A DNA stretch of 64,000 nucleotides, from the NCBI GenBank assembly GCA_002685535.1, contig NYXK01000109.1, forward strand, positions 29,124 through 93,123, given 5' to 3'. Source of the DNA: Deltaproteobacteria bacterium (lineage in GTDB: Bacteria; SAR324; NAC60-12). The position numbers and the translations under genes were made by a program. The notes beneath the pieces are model-generated. The model was not told the origin of the DNA and made no database searches. It was given only the letters and a program-made list of their open reading frames with translations. Positions 24,750 through 37,381 of this stretch are shown here, piece after piece. Position 1 is the first letter of the stretch. The number at the start of each line of letters is the position of its first letter.

Positions 24750-26027
24750 ATGAAGCCCCATATCAACACTATTCTCATTACTGGAGCCACCGGCTTTTTG
24801 GGCAAGGTTCTCGCTGAGGAACTCTTACGTCGGCGGAATGATTATAACATTACAAAGGTCGTCCTCCTCATTCGCAGCACTGAGACCATGGACGCTTATA
24901 AGCGCTTTGAAGAGCTGATTGCTGCCTCATTGTGCTTTAAAAACCTTCCCCAAGACTGGGTAGAGCACGTTCGGGTCATTAATGGTGACCTCGCTCATGA
25001 GCGTTGCGGTATTCAGAATATCGACTATGCAGATATTTGTCAAAATGTCACCCACATAGTTCATGCAGCTGGATGCACAAAATTCGACAGCACGATATCG
25101 GAGGCCCTGTCGTCTAACATTGACGGCGCTCTTCATATGCTCGAGATTGCTAGGGACTGTTACAAGCTCCAGCATTTCGTCACTACGAGCACTGCATACG
25201 TCACGCCCCCTCATGCCATGCCAATCTACGAATCTTTGGTCCACCTGCCACGACCATCAATAGAAATCTACAACGATTTGAAAAACGGCAATCTTACAAA
25301 GAAGGAAGCCCTCGAGCTGACTGGACATCCAAACATCTACAGTCTCTCCAAGTGTCTAGCTGAACACCTCATATCTGAGAGAAGGGGATCACTTCCAGTA
25401 ACAATTGTCCGCCCTAGCATAATTTGCGCCGCTTGGAAGCATCCTATGCCTGGTTGGATCGATAGCAAGGCCGCATTCGCAGGCTTCGTTCTCTGTTTTG
25501 GCAAGGGCATTCTTAAAGTGGTTAATGGGCGACTGGATACCAAGCTCGATATCATACCTGTCGATGAAGTGGCTTCCCACCTTATTCGTGAAATATTTCA
25601 CGGATACTCAAGCGTTGCTGAAACCATTCAAATGCGCATTGTTTTTTCTGTGGCAACAGTGCAGCACTCGCTTGCCCTTGGAGATACTTGTCAAAAGTTG
25701 CAATTGTTCTTCAAGAAGAGAAACGACACTTCTCCCCGGCCAAAATTTCGATACATTGGCCCGCGTACCCTAGTCTTTATGTTGTCCGAATTCTTCAACC
25801 AGAGGATGCGACTGCATATGCACGCCACCATTTGTCGGGTTCAAGGCAAGAGAGCGGAAGCCATTGCGGCCAAGAAAGCCTACCGGCTGGTCACAGCAAT
25901 GAATGTGCTATTTGAGCCTTACACAAATCAAACATATGATTTCCGTCCAGCGAGTTCCACGATTTCTTTGAATCAGGAGGAATATACGCGAATCATTTGC
26001 ACAGGGGTTTGTGAAAACCTGATGTAA
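24750..26027 (+). CDS. fatty acyl-CoA reductase-like NAD(P)-binding protein, second copy
   Basis: 'ILITGATGFLGKVLAEELLRR', 'VTHIVHAAG', catalytic 'YSLSK', 'PVTIVRPSIICAAW', 'LDIIPVDEVASHLI'. Confidence 0.9.
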   Translation: MKPHINTILITGATGFLGKVLAEELLRRRNDYNITKVVLLIRSTETMDAYKRFEELIAASLCFKNLPQDWVEHVRVINGDLAHERCGIQNIDYADICQNVTHIVHAAGCTKFDSTISEALSSNIDGALHMLEIARDCYKLQHFVTTSTAYVTPPHAMPIYESLVHLPRPSIEIYNDLKNGNLTKKEALELTGHPNIYSLSKCLAEHLISERRGSLPVTIVRPSIICAAWKHPMPGWIDSKAAFAGFVLCFGKGILKVVNGRLDTKLDIIPVDEVASHLIREIFHGYSSVAETIQMRIVFSVATVQHSLALGDTCQKLQLFFKKRNDTSPRPKFRYIGPRTLVFMLSEFFNQRMRLHMHATICRVQGKRAEAIAAKKAYRLVTAMNVLFEPYTNQTYDFRPASSTISLNQEEYTRIICTGVCENLM

Positions 26028-26533
26028 TTTCACTGGAGCAAACTCCTAAAGACGGGAAAGAGCGAGGAAGCTGCTCGAGGAAGAATGCGTTGAATAAATG
26101 TTTGATCCTTATTCTAGTTCTCGTCTTACAGACATATACAAGGCTACCTCTCTACAAATTTCGTAGACATGCTACAATCACTTCTCTTCCAATTCTCAAC
26201 TGTTTCTCTCCACCTAGGGATGAACGTTATTGTGTTATAAATCTGTTTTTGAGCATACTCCCTTGTTTATGGCTTTACTCAAATAAAGTTTTTCTAAACT
26301 CCTACCAGAGTCCCAACCTTGGAGTTTCTTAGTCACTCAATGCTGATTTAAATGGCTTCTTGCTATATCTCCATTTCTAATACATGTCGACTCCAAACAA
26401 CACGCCTCTGCTTTTCTTCGGCGTTTCTCCATTGGCAAATTACAACTTAATATGTATACACTCTATTCGACCGAACCAACTTCAAAGCCATATAAATGTA
26501 TGTCTAACCCTAATCCCACCACCCCTTGCCCAC

Positions 26534-27410
26534 TCATTTATAAAACCAGTACTCTGCAGCATACTCTACGGTCTCAACACCCGCGCCCAAACAGGTTGGT
26601 CCAACGCCTCCGGCGGTAACAACGCGATACACCTGACTCAGCCCTACGCTTGTGTATGTTCCTCCTTTGTCGGTCAGGAACAGCCAATCCACCGCGCCTG
26701 TTTCCGCGGGTCCTTTGTTTGCTCCCAGGGGGGCTTTTATACTAGACTTCTTTTCCGCAAACAGAATTGACTTTTTGGGTGAGAGATCGAAGACAGGCGT
26801 TCCAGCTGCATCAAAAAAGTGGTGACCCAGAAATGGTAAAGGCCCCAATTTTGGTGTATGCGTAAAGGTTGGAGGCGGCAGGGGTAAATAGACGGCTCTG
26901 GGGGGGACTTGATGGAGGCAGTTTCCGCTGACATATGCGAGTGATGTTGCGTCTGCGGAAGACAGGAGGTCAATAATTTGTTCTGAAGAGAGATAGAAGA
27001 CAAAATACTAACCGTACAGTGTTGCTACTGCGCCAATTGCAACTGGGGCTGCTCCGGGTCCTGTGCAGGTGTAATTTTGAATGCCTCGGCCTACGGCGAT
27101 ATGTGCCAGTGTCATGATAGGACTGGAGAGCTGTGTGTTACCTATGAGAAAACGTCAGCTTTGTCCTTTCCTTGCCAGTAAGTGAGCAAGCACAGAAGAG
27201 CATAGGTTACGAACCTGCATTAATGGGAGGAATAGGGATTGTTTCGAGTGGTGAAGTAGGCTTTGTGGTAGTTAATGCACACTCTAGAATGAGCGCCGAC
27301 GGATTTGCTGAGGATATGTGGAATAGCGTGAAGTTTATAAGGATGATGCCCTTAAAGATCTTGTATATTGAAGGCATGCTAGGCAAGGAGTCGATATTTT
27401 TCGGTTTCAC
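26534..27410 (-). CDS. DUF3455 secreted protein
   Basis: 'LGPLPFLGHHFFDAAGTPVFDLS..', 'GAVDWLFLTDKGG..', 'VYRVVTAGGVGPTCLGAGVETVEYAAEYWFY' and upstream exon 'IAVGRGIQNYTC'. Three exons inferred. Confidence 0.78.
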
Positions 27411-27445
27411 GAAGTGAGATTAGCAAACTGAGAGCTGCATAAAGA

Positions 27446-27885
27446 ATTTGAGGGCTGTTTTCCGTCGGAAGAGTTATTAAGTGTTAAGGAAGTCAACAGC
27501 GGGAGCTTGATTCTTGTAGATATATAAAGAGTTGAAAGTGGAATTGCCAGATATATCTAGGGTGAATATACTTCTTACAGGCCCATATTCTTTTAACACT
27601 CTTACCCATTAGGGGAAGGATCATTACAGAATCGGAAGATGATTCGATGTAATGCCCTTGTTTTATGGAAATTTCCAGAAAGTGCACAGGCAGAAAACTA
27701 ACATTATTTTGGCCCTATACGAAGTACGTTTGATCCGTTGATGCTGCCCTCTTTCAACAGTTAGCAAGGGGGCGTTGAGCGGTGCCAACGTGGTAGAGAC
27801 AAGGGGCAGAGACAAGGGGCAGAGACAAGGGGCAGAAACAAGGGGCAGAGACATGGGGCAGAGACATGGGGCAACAACTAATACT
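27446..27885 (+). repeat. dispersed repeat copy 2, ending in a 13-bp minisatellite (27795-27872, locus D)
   Basis: Left part and minisatellite tail match 24278-24537; an interval of about 160 bp (about 27560-27720) is not shared. Confidence 0.85.
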
Positions 27886-28253
27886 TTCAGGCCTGCGAAG
27901 GCGGAGCAATGATCCGATTGATAGTCCCACAATGCAAGGAACAGAATCAGCATTCGTTGCACAGTTATTATTTTTTGTGTGGGGGCGTTTGAATTGGCTT
28001 CTAAAAGGTCTCCCTGGTATCAATCGACGCTTTATTGTATGAGGTACCTTATATGCAATTGCCTTCCCTCGTTTATTTAGTTTTTGCATCGAACGGGGTC
28101 GGGAATGGCCTTTATAGTGCCGTGTTTGCAAGCGCTAAACAGAAAAATAGCACAGCCGCAATGTTAACACCGCCACAAATATAACGATCAATAACTGCGC
28201 AGTCCAGTCATTAATAATCAGAGGTGATTCTGTTTGCAACTTACCTTGATCTC

Positions 28254-28893
28254 TTAGAGCGCTTCCTTTTCATCCTCGGGCTTCTTACGTCTGGCAACCT
28301 CCCTATCTTTTGGTGTCTTAATTTTCTCCAGAAGCCAACTATAGACCAAGAACAACACAAACATCGATCCTGTGCAGATACCGCTCACGGCGAGGGTTAT
28401 CTTGGCTGTTATAGACCAATGATTATTGTGAGCTGCCATAACATTGACTAACGTAGTGAGTAAGCCAACGAGTGAGTTTAGCAGACCCGGCCTTTACTGT
28501 ATTAGTTCTCTGCATATCCTATACAGCTGTGAACACTCACAAGAATATCTGTCCAGTTAGCCAAACATATTCCTTGCGCCATTTCTTCCAGAGCCAACAC
28601 GTTCCAACAATTCCAATGCCACACATGACTCCTGCCATTGGCAGAAGCGGAAGGTTCTGGACCGTTTTTTGAACAATCTCTCCGCCTTTGCTACTACTGA
28701 GCGTAGTAGAATGTTTGAGGGAAGTAAAGGTGGCGGGCAACACAACAAATCCGGCTAACGTGAGCCAGGAAAAGAGAGCCGCAAGCATATTATCTACTAT
28801 AGGCACTTTATTAGCTTGGGTACACATTTCCATATAGGGAGTAGGGGTCTCGTTATCAGTGGAGCACTCCTCCTTTTTCCCTGCTTCAGACAT
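28254..28893 (-). CDS. small multi-pass membrane protein, hypothetical
   Basis: ORFs 28537-28893 and 28254-28439 joined by a putative intron; three or four hydrophobic helices. Confidence 0.55.
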
Positions 28894-29198
28894 GATGTAA
28901 GATTCAGGTCAGGAACCGATGAACAAGTACGTTCCGTTTCTGCCATCTCTCGCTAAAGCAAAGATGCGACATGTCAGGGTGCAGCCTCGCTTTAATACTT
29001 CCGGATGTTTCTATTTTAGTCGAGGGTCATATTGAGTTCCCTTGATTTGTCACAATTACATTTCGGGGCCGCATTAAGCTCCCAGCTGAAGACTAGTAGC
29101 CTAATCGATCAAATAGTATGAATGAGTATAATCTTTGAGTTTCATAAGCATTGCAACCCAGATAGCCCCTGACCGTAACACGATCTCGGCCAGCATAA

Positions 29199-30141
29199 CT
29201 ATATCCCTTCATTCAAAGCCAATGTCACTGGAAGAACGCTTGTCGCGTCTCTTCTCAGCCATTTCTTTATGAAATCCTGCATAGCCTCCTGAAATATTTT
29301 ACCTCTCGGCATAAAGTGAGCACCTGGATGGTACACTATCAAGCGATTCTTGCACCTCCCTGCTAACTTCAGCGTGTGATCCTGGGGTATAACTGGATCA
29401 AAATTCCCAACAAAATGCAAGACAGGTGTCTGAACTCGCGGATAGTAGAGAGATTTGTACTGGGGGTGAGACAATATGAAGCCGCTAGAGCAGATAGCAA
29501 AATGAAATGGCGGTGGAAGGAACTATACACCGCGTCAGTCCTGCTCATCGAGTTTACACCTTTAGCCCCGTGCTAGAGTTGCAATATAGAAAGAACATAC
29601 TCTTGAATCCATCTGGAGGTTTTGCATGAGCTCGGGAGATGCTCGGCGTTCTGCAATAGATACTAATATATGAGCCGTGGCTGCACCAGCAGAGAATCCA
29701 ACAATTCCTATAAAGGGACCTGCTGTCCGGATTACTTCGAGCATATAACGAATCGTTTGACCGTAACCTTGCATCACTTCCGTTGTGTAATCTCCAAATC
29801 CCCAAGTCCAGGCGTCGAAGTCTCCTTCATCTCCTGTGGTTGAACTTGCAGGCAGAATTCGATGCGGCGCAGTGGGATAAAACAACTCGACTCCGCCTGG
29901 GAAAGATGGGCAAGCGTTCTGGAGGAGATTCTTGAAGAATCGAGTCTTGCTTTCAAATGATGCTCCCGATTGTGCATTTCCTATAAGTGCACAGCAGTGA
30001 GCGGAATGTTGTGAAGTTCCGTAACATTATCTTGAAAGAGCACATACCGTGGAGCATCAGCACTTTTGCTCTTTGAGAAGAAGTTCTTGTATCCCATTCC
30101 ACGCTCTTCAACCTGGCAGCAAATGAATTGTTAGTACCCAT
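29199..30141 (-). CDS. FSH1-family serine hydrolase
   Basis: 'RAKVLMLHG', nucleophile elbow 'GIVGFSAGAATAHIL', 'VQTPVLHFVGNFDPVIP', 'YHPGAHFMPRG'. Confidence 0.85.
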
Positions 30142-30525
30142 ATTTAGATTTCATCTAGAGAGGAGCAGAGCTGCGTTCGTACTCAGTTTGGGAGGGAGGC
30201 TTTGGACGTCCGTAATCACCCATTCTCCTTGTCAAGTGGTTGGGTGTCGTGAAAATCGTGCGGTTAAAAATACGATTATGTTCACTATTCTTTTCACAAT
30301 TCGAATTGACTGTTCAAGCACAACACCCATAAGATGCAGTCTTCCCATTTATCCATGCCGCATGGAACGGTTCAAGCAACAATGCTTGCTCTGTGCGCAA
30401 GGCGTGGTCTGTCAAGCCCATAACCAGCTGCCGTAGCGTATGTCTTTCGTAGGCAGTCGGAATATTTCACGGTGGTCATGCTCAGGCTCAAGCAATACCA
30501 GATGGAACAAGGTGGTCTAGTGTTT

Positions 30526-30595
30526 GCCCCCAGTTTCTGCCCCCAGTTTCTGCCCCCAGTTTCTGCCCCCGGTCTCTGCCCCCGGTCTCTGCCCC
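30526..30595 (-). repeat. 13-bp minisatellite array in inverted orientation (locus E)
   Basis: TGCCCCCAGTTTC and TGCCCCCGGTCTC units, reverse complement of the common unit. Confidence 0.9.
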
Positions 30596-30946
30596 ACGTT
30601 CTCGCTTCCGTACGCGCTAGGCATTTTCGGCAGTCTATTTTTAGCTACGAATTAATTGTAGTTCTCGTTGGGTAAATTTATTGAGAAAAGCACTCTCGAG
30701 CCTTTGAAGTTATATTTTAAACCGGAAATCGAAATTTAATTGTCTGGAAATAGAAGTCCCGACCCGTATGGTCAAAGCACATTATTGGATGCGTAGAGCA
30801 GATGAGAGAGAGCATCAATAAAATCAAGTCTAGATAGTGCGTGTCGATATAAAGCCCCTTCTTCGTAATTTCCTCGCTCTGACTCTAGCCCTAAATTAAA
30901 TTGTTGAGCCCTTCTATCATATCTTGTCCACAGAGCGTTGCTCGAT

Positions 30947-32574
30947 TTATATTTCAGGGAGTCTCTCCGTCTGCCTTGAAAAGCTAGGGCGATGACCTTT
31001 GAAAAACCAGTAGCTCAAGCCACCAAGAGAGCTGGTTAAAAATGCGATGCCAACAAAGAGAATGAGGTTTCCGTACTTCGCCGCCGATGAAACATCCCCC
31101 ACCAAAATACTACTCACAGATCCTCCAACAAGGTTCCCTACCCCACGCTGGAATTCGAATATGCTATATAACCACAGCCCCGTAGCAGACATGTCAGTTA
31201 ATGCCGTGACGAAACGGCAATATAACACACTGTATCCGCCGGCAAAGAATCCATATAGCAAGCAAAATATAAGTAAAGAGGCAAAGGTGTGACTTAAACC
31301 CCAGACAGAGAGAACAACGATAGAGGAGCATATCGTTGAGCCGACCATAAGAGCGAGCGGGCTGGAATGGTCAGAGAGGTAGCCCATACCGATTTGGCCA
31401 ATTATTTGGGAAATATTTAAAAGGGAGAGTAGCACAGTCCCCTGCTTTGGTGAGAGACCCATGGCAGATGCGTAGGCTACAATATGTCAGTATTTTCACA
31501 ACAAGATCATTTTGTTATTACTTGCATGGTAGATAGATATTTGGTAAGAAGAATACAAGCCCTTGAAGAACATTTGAGCATGTTACTGCAAAGAACATTG
31601 GCTTCTTGAATACTGCAGGGTTGATTTTGTTCTCAATTCCGTTGTCAATCTGGCGTATGAGGCGACCACGAACGAGAGGAAGTGTTGGGCCGACGAGTAC
31701 GAGCTTAATCAAAATCATTATTAGATTTCTCTCAATTTAACAGCTGATATACATACAATGGCAACTCCATACGCTCTTAATGTAGTAGCGTACCCATATT
31801 GTTTGAGCATTTTTTCAATCATAAACGGTAGCCCAAGGCCACAAATTCCAGCAGAACCAAATCTGTAGAAATTTAGTTTTAGTTCGAAAAGAACCAAGTA
31901 AAACTTACAAAGTGCCGTAAGCCAGTCCTCGCCGTAGAATAAACCATCCATTCAACATATTAAGGAGTGGGTAGTATATGATTAGGAAGCCGAAGCCATA
32001 AAGAAATCCTTGTGCGACGATCAAATGCCACACCTGCGTGGCAAAGCTGCTAGCTACTAATGCAAGACTACAAACCAACCATCCACCCCATATCATATAT
32101 TTTTGATATGTAGGGTATTTGATGGTAAAGAAAGCAATCAAAGGTGTACCAAGATACGATATTGCCTATAAGTCAAATAGTAGCAACTATTTAACAAAGT
32201 AAAAATTAGGGGGAAAAGAGGGGGGACATACGGTAGTTAAAGTCCCAACCAACGACAGATATCGATTGTTGGTAAAGGTATTGTTATTTTGATAATATGA
32301 TTGGAAGACTCCAAATGTTAACGGGAAACCTATTAACATCAGTCAAATAATTAAGATGCGAAAGAAAGTATTTACCCCACATTAAGCCTTCGATCATAAA
32401 AGCTCCTATCATGAAAGCCCATGCCTGTCGACCACCATCAACTGGTGGAAGTATAGTATCTTCATCGGCGTTGACGATAAACTCTGTACAGTTATCCGGA
32501 TGGTCTCGTGAACGGTCACCATTAATCATATCGAGAATGTTGCAATGGTTTGAAGCTCCTCCGAACTCAGACAT
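30947..32574 (-). CDS. MFS transporter, monocarboxylate-permease-like, multi-exon
   Basis: N-terminal 'PPVDGGRQAWAFMIGAFMIEGLMWG', then 'YGFGFLIIYYPLLNMLNGWFILRRGLAYGT', 'GICGLGLPFMIEKML' and 'MGYLSDHSSPLALMVGS'. Spread over about six exons. Confidence 0.85.
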
Positions 32575-32753
32575 TTCCCACGGTACTCAAGTAAGTAAAG
32601 AGTAAATCAACAAAGACACAGAATCGAAAAATGAGTAGTGGAAGGGATATTTGGAAATTTGATTGGGGAGACTAGGAATACAACATTTGAAGTTTTCCCA
32701 TACCTCATCTTGGCCAATCAACAGATGATGAGGCTCTTCGGTAGTGGCCGGAG

Positions 32754-32836
32754 ACCAGGGGCAAAGACCGGGGGCAAAGACCGGGGGCAAAGACCAGGGG
32801 CAGAGACCAGGGGCAGAGACCAGGGGCAGAGACAGG
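32754..32836 (+). repeat. 13-bp minisatellite array (locus F)
   Basis: GGGGGCAAAGACC and GGGGCAGAGACCA units. Confidence 0.92.
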
Positions 32837-32881
32837 GACGGTGTGTCTGCTTACCTTAATGCTACTACATTAATTCACTTC

Positions 32882-34022
32882 CTAAAATAGCTCTGCTGAC
32901 TTGTCGTAGTTGTAGAACCCACCGAATGCCGCAACGTTGGTGAATGCAATCAATCGGACGAGCGACCCATGCTGCTTATAGTTCGCCACGAATTGGTGCT
33001 GCACAGGTCAGAAATAGTAGATTGATCGCTTGAATGGACTTACTTGGGCCAGCTTTTCTGGTGTGGAGACTTGCGTCATGGACAAGAATTCAACTGCATC
33101 TTCCGACCAACGTTCTGGATGCCGCAAGCCGAAAGACCCTTTTGGCTGGCTGTCCTTCTCCATCACCTTCATCATTACAATTCCTAGCGCCTTACTGTCA
33201 ATACGTCCTGCGGCGCCCTTTGCACTCTTGCTACAACATTCGATATCGGCTATAGATCGTAGATTTAGTGAAACGCCACAGTGGGAAAAGATGTGTCACC
33301 TACTAATCTTGACCTCACTGATCCTAGCCCCACCAACGTCCTTAAGAGACAGTAATACATTCGAACAATTGATATTACTGTGGGTCCAGCCCTCTGAGGC
33401 TAGGTAAGAAATGCCGTAAAGAATCTGAAAAATTTAGCGGATATTCTCTCGCATTAGCGGTGCTACTTACCTCACGGCTTAGCTCAGCTAATTGAGGCTC
33501 ACAGGGATACCGGGGAGATCCATTGATCCGTTCGAGAGAGATGTCCATATATGGGGATATGATAAAGAATCCTTGTTGGGATGCAAAAACCTCATGGATA
33601 GGAACAAGGTTTTTGTGATGGAGTTGACGTATCATCTCGAGGTTCCCCCTAGCCTGGGATTTAGAAATCGCTCTTACGGTATACATTTGGTCTTGTTTTG
33701 ATTTCTTGTAGGCTACGGTGACTGCGTTGTGCCGTCCGAGTCGCCAATCCTCTTGGTATGATTCCCATGGAGAACCCGCTTGTCCAGGAGCAAAATGTAC
33801 CTTCCTTCCGTTCCCATGAGGCGCTGGAGTTCTGATTGGGGAAGGAGATGCAGAGCTGGGTTGGGCCCTTTTGGTTGGTGGTTGTTTTATAACAGACTTT
33901 GAATAATCTTTAGGTAATTCCAATAGCTCGTCAAGTGTAGAACCCTCGGTCCCAGGCCATGTGCTATTTCGTTTTGAACTTCCAGATTCGGATTCATACT
34001 CGGATTCGGACTCGGACTCCAT
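32882..34022 (-). CDS. protein kinase-like protein, apparent pseudokinase
   Basis: Kinase fold cues 'NLEMIRQLHHKNLVPIHEVFASQQGFFIISPYMDISLERI', 'ILYGISYLASEGWTHSNINCSNVLL', 'VKITDIECC', 'DSKALGIVMMKVME'. Introns near 33420-33465, 33250-33302 and 32990-33045. Confidence 0.7.
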
Positions 34023-34907
34023 AGGTACCTTAAGTAAGAGCGCTTGTGAAAGGATCAAATTGCAAGCACAAGGCTTTGAGTATTGAATCTCGGTGCTGAG
34101 GGTAATGTCAGTAATAATGGAGCTATAAATCACCAAGATTCTGGTGGCCTAATATGGCTCCTCAGAGTAAATTTCGGCTCCTTTTCGCAATCATTCGCTT
34201 TGATTGAGATATTGATCTAATTTTGGCTCCCGTTTGGCCAACCTAACGGATGGGAAATTTACGTGCGGCAGGTCAGAAGGTCTCAAGGTCGTATTGACGT
34301 ACTGTACACGGCGTGAATGTAGACCACTGGCCAGGGACCGACCAGGATATCCGAAGGAACCGACGATCGGGGGATTTCAAACCCGCGACGATTCGCGTTC
34401 GGATGCTTGGAGGTGACGCAAGGCTGTGAGTTGCTACGAAAGTGTAGTCACAAGCTCGAGTGATACCGGAAAGTCTGGAAAGCTTCGGCCTGCGATTGAG
34501 GGGTTTGATTTTCTGCGCGGTGGGAAAGAGGCACACGTTCAATGAATAGAGTGGAGGGTAGTTTTTGAATTTTTTTGAATTGCTTGACCCATTTCAGACG
34601 ACAAGTGTCCACCCAGGCTCAGTGCGGGGGTATTTACAGTTACCACAAAGACCAAAACAGAAAAACTGAAAACCAGATTGTAAAATATCATCTCTAGAAT
34701 GAGTGTCGAACACTTCGAACTCGGTATGATAGCCCCAAAGATGAAAATGTCATTATTCGTACCCCGACACCTCATATTTGTGAAAGGAGTCGTGGAGAGG
34801 GAGGCATCGACAAAGGTGTGGTTGGACATTGATAGTCAGACTCTGAACAAGCCGTGGAGTGCTCGTATGAATGCGAAAGAGGAGGGGTCTGCAGATAGCT
34901 ATTAGAG

Positions 34908-35781
34908 CTAGTTCAATGTAGAAATATGGTAGACTCTACTTACATGAGGGTTTGAATCTTCATATTCATTGTGACCATGGATAATCATGGCTGGTAGACC
35001 CTGGTAGCTCATATTGAATGGGCTCATGGTATCAACCTCGCGCTTGACTTCATGGAAATGCATCATCGAAGGTAGAGTGACGGGAACAGGCGCAAGGTAG
35101 TCTGAGTATTCTGAAGATGAAACTGGACGGTATGGCTGCGATTGCGGGTAAGGTGGGTGGACGATCTCTTCTGGCGCTGGATAAGAGTGGTATGCGAAGA
35201 GAGGTGGAGTTCTGGACCCCTCGCGTTCAAAGCCATGTGAAAATCTCAGGTTGTCCTCCATAGGTGGAGTATAGTGGCTCTGCAAAAGCCTGGGAGATGG
35301 TTGTCGGTGCAAGATCTCTGGACTTCTCCTGTAGTGTTGCTGGACATTCTTCTCTACACGGTGCTGCTGTTGTTGAAGCTCAGCGTGAACTTGAGGAGGC
35401 GAGGCTGAAGAGGATCCAGCGCGTCTCTCGAGGTCTTCGAGACGTCTCTTTAGCTTCTTGCCTGGCACTAGGTCAGTTATAGTTCTCAGATCGGCTGTTG
35501 CAGTATTGCTAACGGTAGTTTCGCTGGGCAATTCTGTTTTGGATTCTCCTCCGCTCAGCCAAGTCGGAGATCTTGGTCCAGTCCTCATCTGGGTTTGCTG
35601 AAATGCTGAAAGCACTGCTTGTGCCGTGGCCGGTGATATGCCTCGAGGCAGTAGCTGTCGAGTATGAGAAACCTTGTCTGGACATGTTGGTGGAGGTGGT
35701 TGACGAAGATACACTGTTGTTGAAGGAAGTCTTCTGAGTTGTTGGTTGGGAGAGATGATAGGCAGGTTCGAGGCGTCTCAA
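34908..35781 (-). CDS. bZIP transcription factor
   Basis: Basic region 'ISDLAERRRIQNRIAQRNYR' joins '..KKLKRRLEDLERRAG' across an intron at about 35462-35512. Confidence 0.88.
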
Positions 35782-37381
35782 TTGGGAGACCTGCTCAAGT
35801 ATATATGTGAATGCGGCACCACAAATCCTCCGCAGTATAGCGTAGCCACCTACCCCTTCTTATAAGGGGTAACCAGCACTGCGAGCAACGGTCGAAGAGC
35901 GGCCGGGAGGGGAGATGGTGCAAGCCAGGATACTTAGCAGAGTGCAGTGCAGCAGGGTGCAGCAGGGGGCTGGTCATGTCGCTGCCAGGCCAGGGTCCTC
36001 GTTCGTGGCTGAGCTGTGAGCTGGACCGTGCAAGGATCCGAAGGGCATGGCTGTGGTAAGGTCCGATATAATGAGGGTGAGGGGTCAAAGCGAAAAAGAG
36101 AGTTGTACAGGAGTCATGGTACGTGATTATACCAACACGCAGGGGGGTCTGCAAGCCGTGATGCCGGGCAGACCACCTTCTTTTGCTCCCATCGAAGTCC
36201 AGGGCCTCATCAGGCATAGCGCTACGCCTCTCGATGCAGCCTGCACCACCCACCCTCGATTCGAAGCATGCAAAGGTAGAAGTAGAGGCTCAGGCCTGCC
36301 TTTATCATACCCATTCTGATCCATATCACTCGTTTATTCTTTATTTTGACCATCATTAAGTCGGTTGAGTAAACAGCAATAGGCGGCTTTCAAGAAAAGG
36401 GGAAGGGAGGCCGACCCCAAGAACGAGCCAATGAGCAACGAGTCATAAGGTTGGGATCATCAGTTTCCTCTGTCTATCAGTAAGTAGCCATTTCAAATTG
36501 GACAATAACTTACATTGTTCAACATATATATGTTCTTTATCGTCGGCGAAGCAGTCAAACCGATTTCTATAGAGGGATTTGCGCAATATGGCCGAGATTG
36601 CCTTTTTATATCGAGCCCTGTCGGATCTTTTAATGGGTATGTTCATCATCGCCCCTCTACACTATATTGTCGAGTCTTCGATTCCCCGGTCTGCCTGCTT
36701 GTCATTTCTAACATTATTCGGGCTGCTACGATATATCCATCTGCCCGATCCGGTTGTCGTATTGGCTTTTGGGTTACTTTGGACCTTGTTTATTGCATTG
36801 TCTGGCAACACTGGAATTGGTTGGACAAGGTAAGGAATCTCTATGCGATAAATTAGATAGTTTATTAACGATCTATAGTTTATTCGTAGTCTATGTAATC
36901 TGCTTGGACTTGGTAAGTTGAGCTCGTCTATGGATTGGGTTGGAAAACTAAAATAAGATGTTGAGAAGCGGCAAGGGATACATAATTTAGATACTTTTCC
37001 ATATGACTCACGATACAAAGCAAGATCCATTCAAACCCGATTCGCGGAGCCGAATTCAGAATCCTCCATCTTTCAAAAAGGTAGCTTAATATAGATGAGT
37101 AGGGAACCGAATAGGGCTTCCTGATCCTCCAAAGTCTTAGCTCTTTGGCACCTGTCTCGTTCCTCTGTTTTGAATTTGATTGGGCTATTATATTTCATAC
37201 TAGTACGTCAACATGCTCATAGTCCCACCTTCCTCCACGATTTGGGATTCTAACCGAACCGCATTCTTTATATTCGTCCGCGGTTATCCTTAAACAAAGG
37301 TTCTCGTCTTAGGATCAGTGAGCAATTCGCACACAAGCAAAAATCCCATCCTGATACGGCGACAACTCAATATAGAGGAGA

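Noticed and set aside
26384-26770. Plus-strand 128-aa ORF
   Set aside because: Antisense to the better supported DUF3455 gene.
34330-34480. Possible tRNA (GGGTTTGAAATCCC on the minus strand resembles a T-arm)
   Set aside because: The loop lacks the TTC motif and I could not fold D-arm and acceptor stems.
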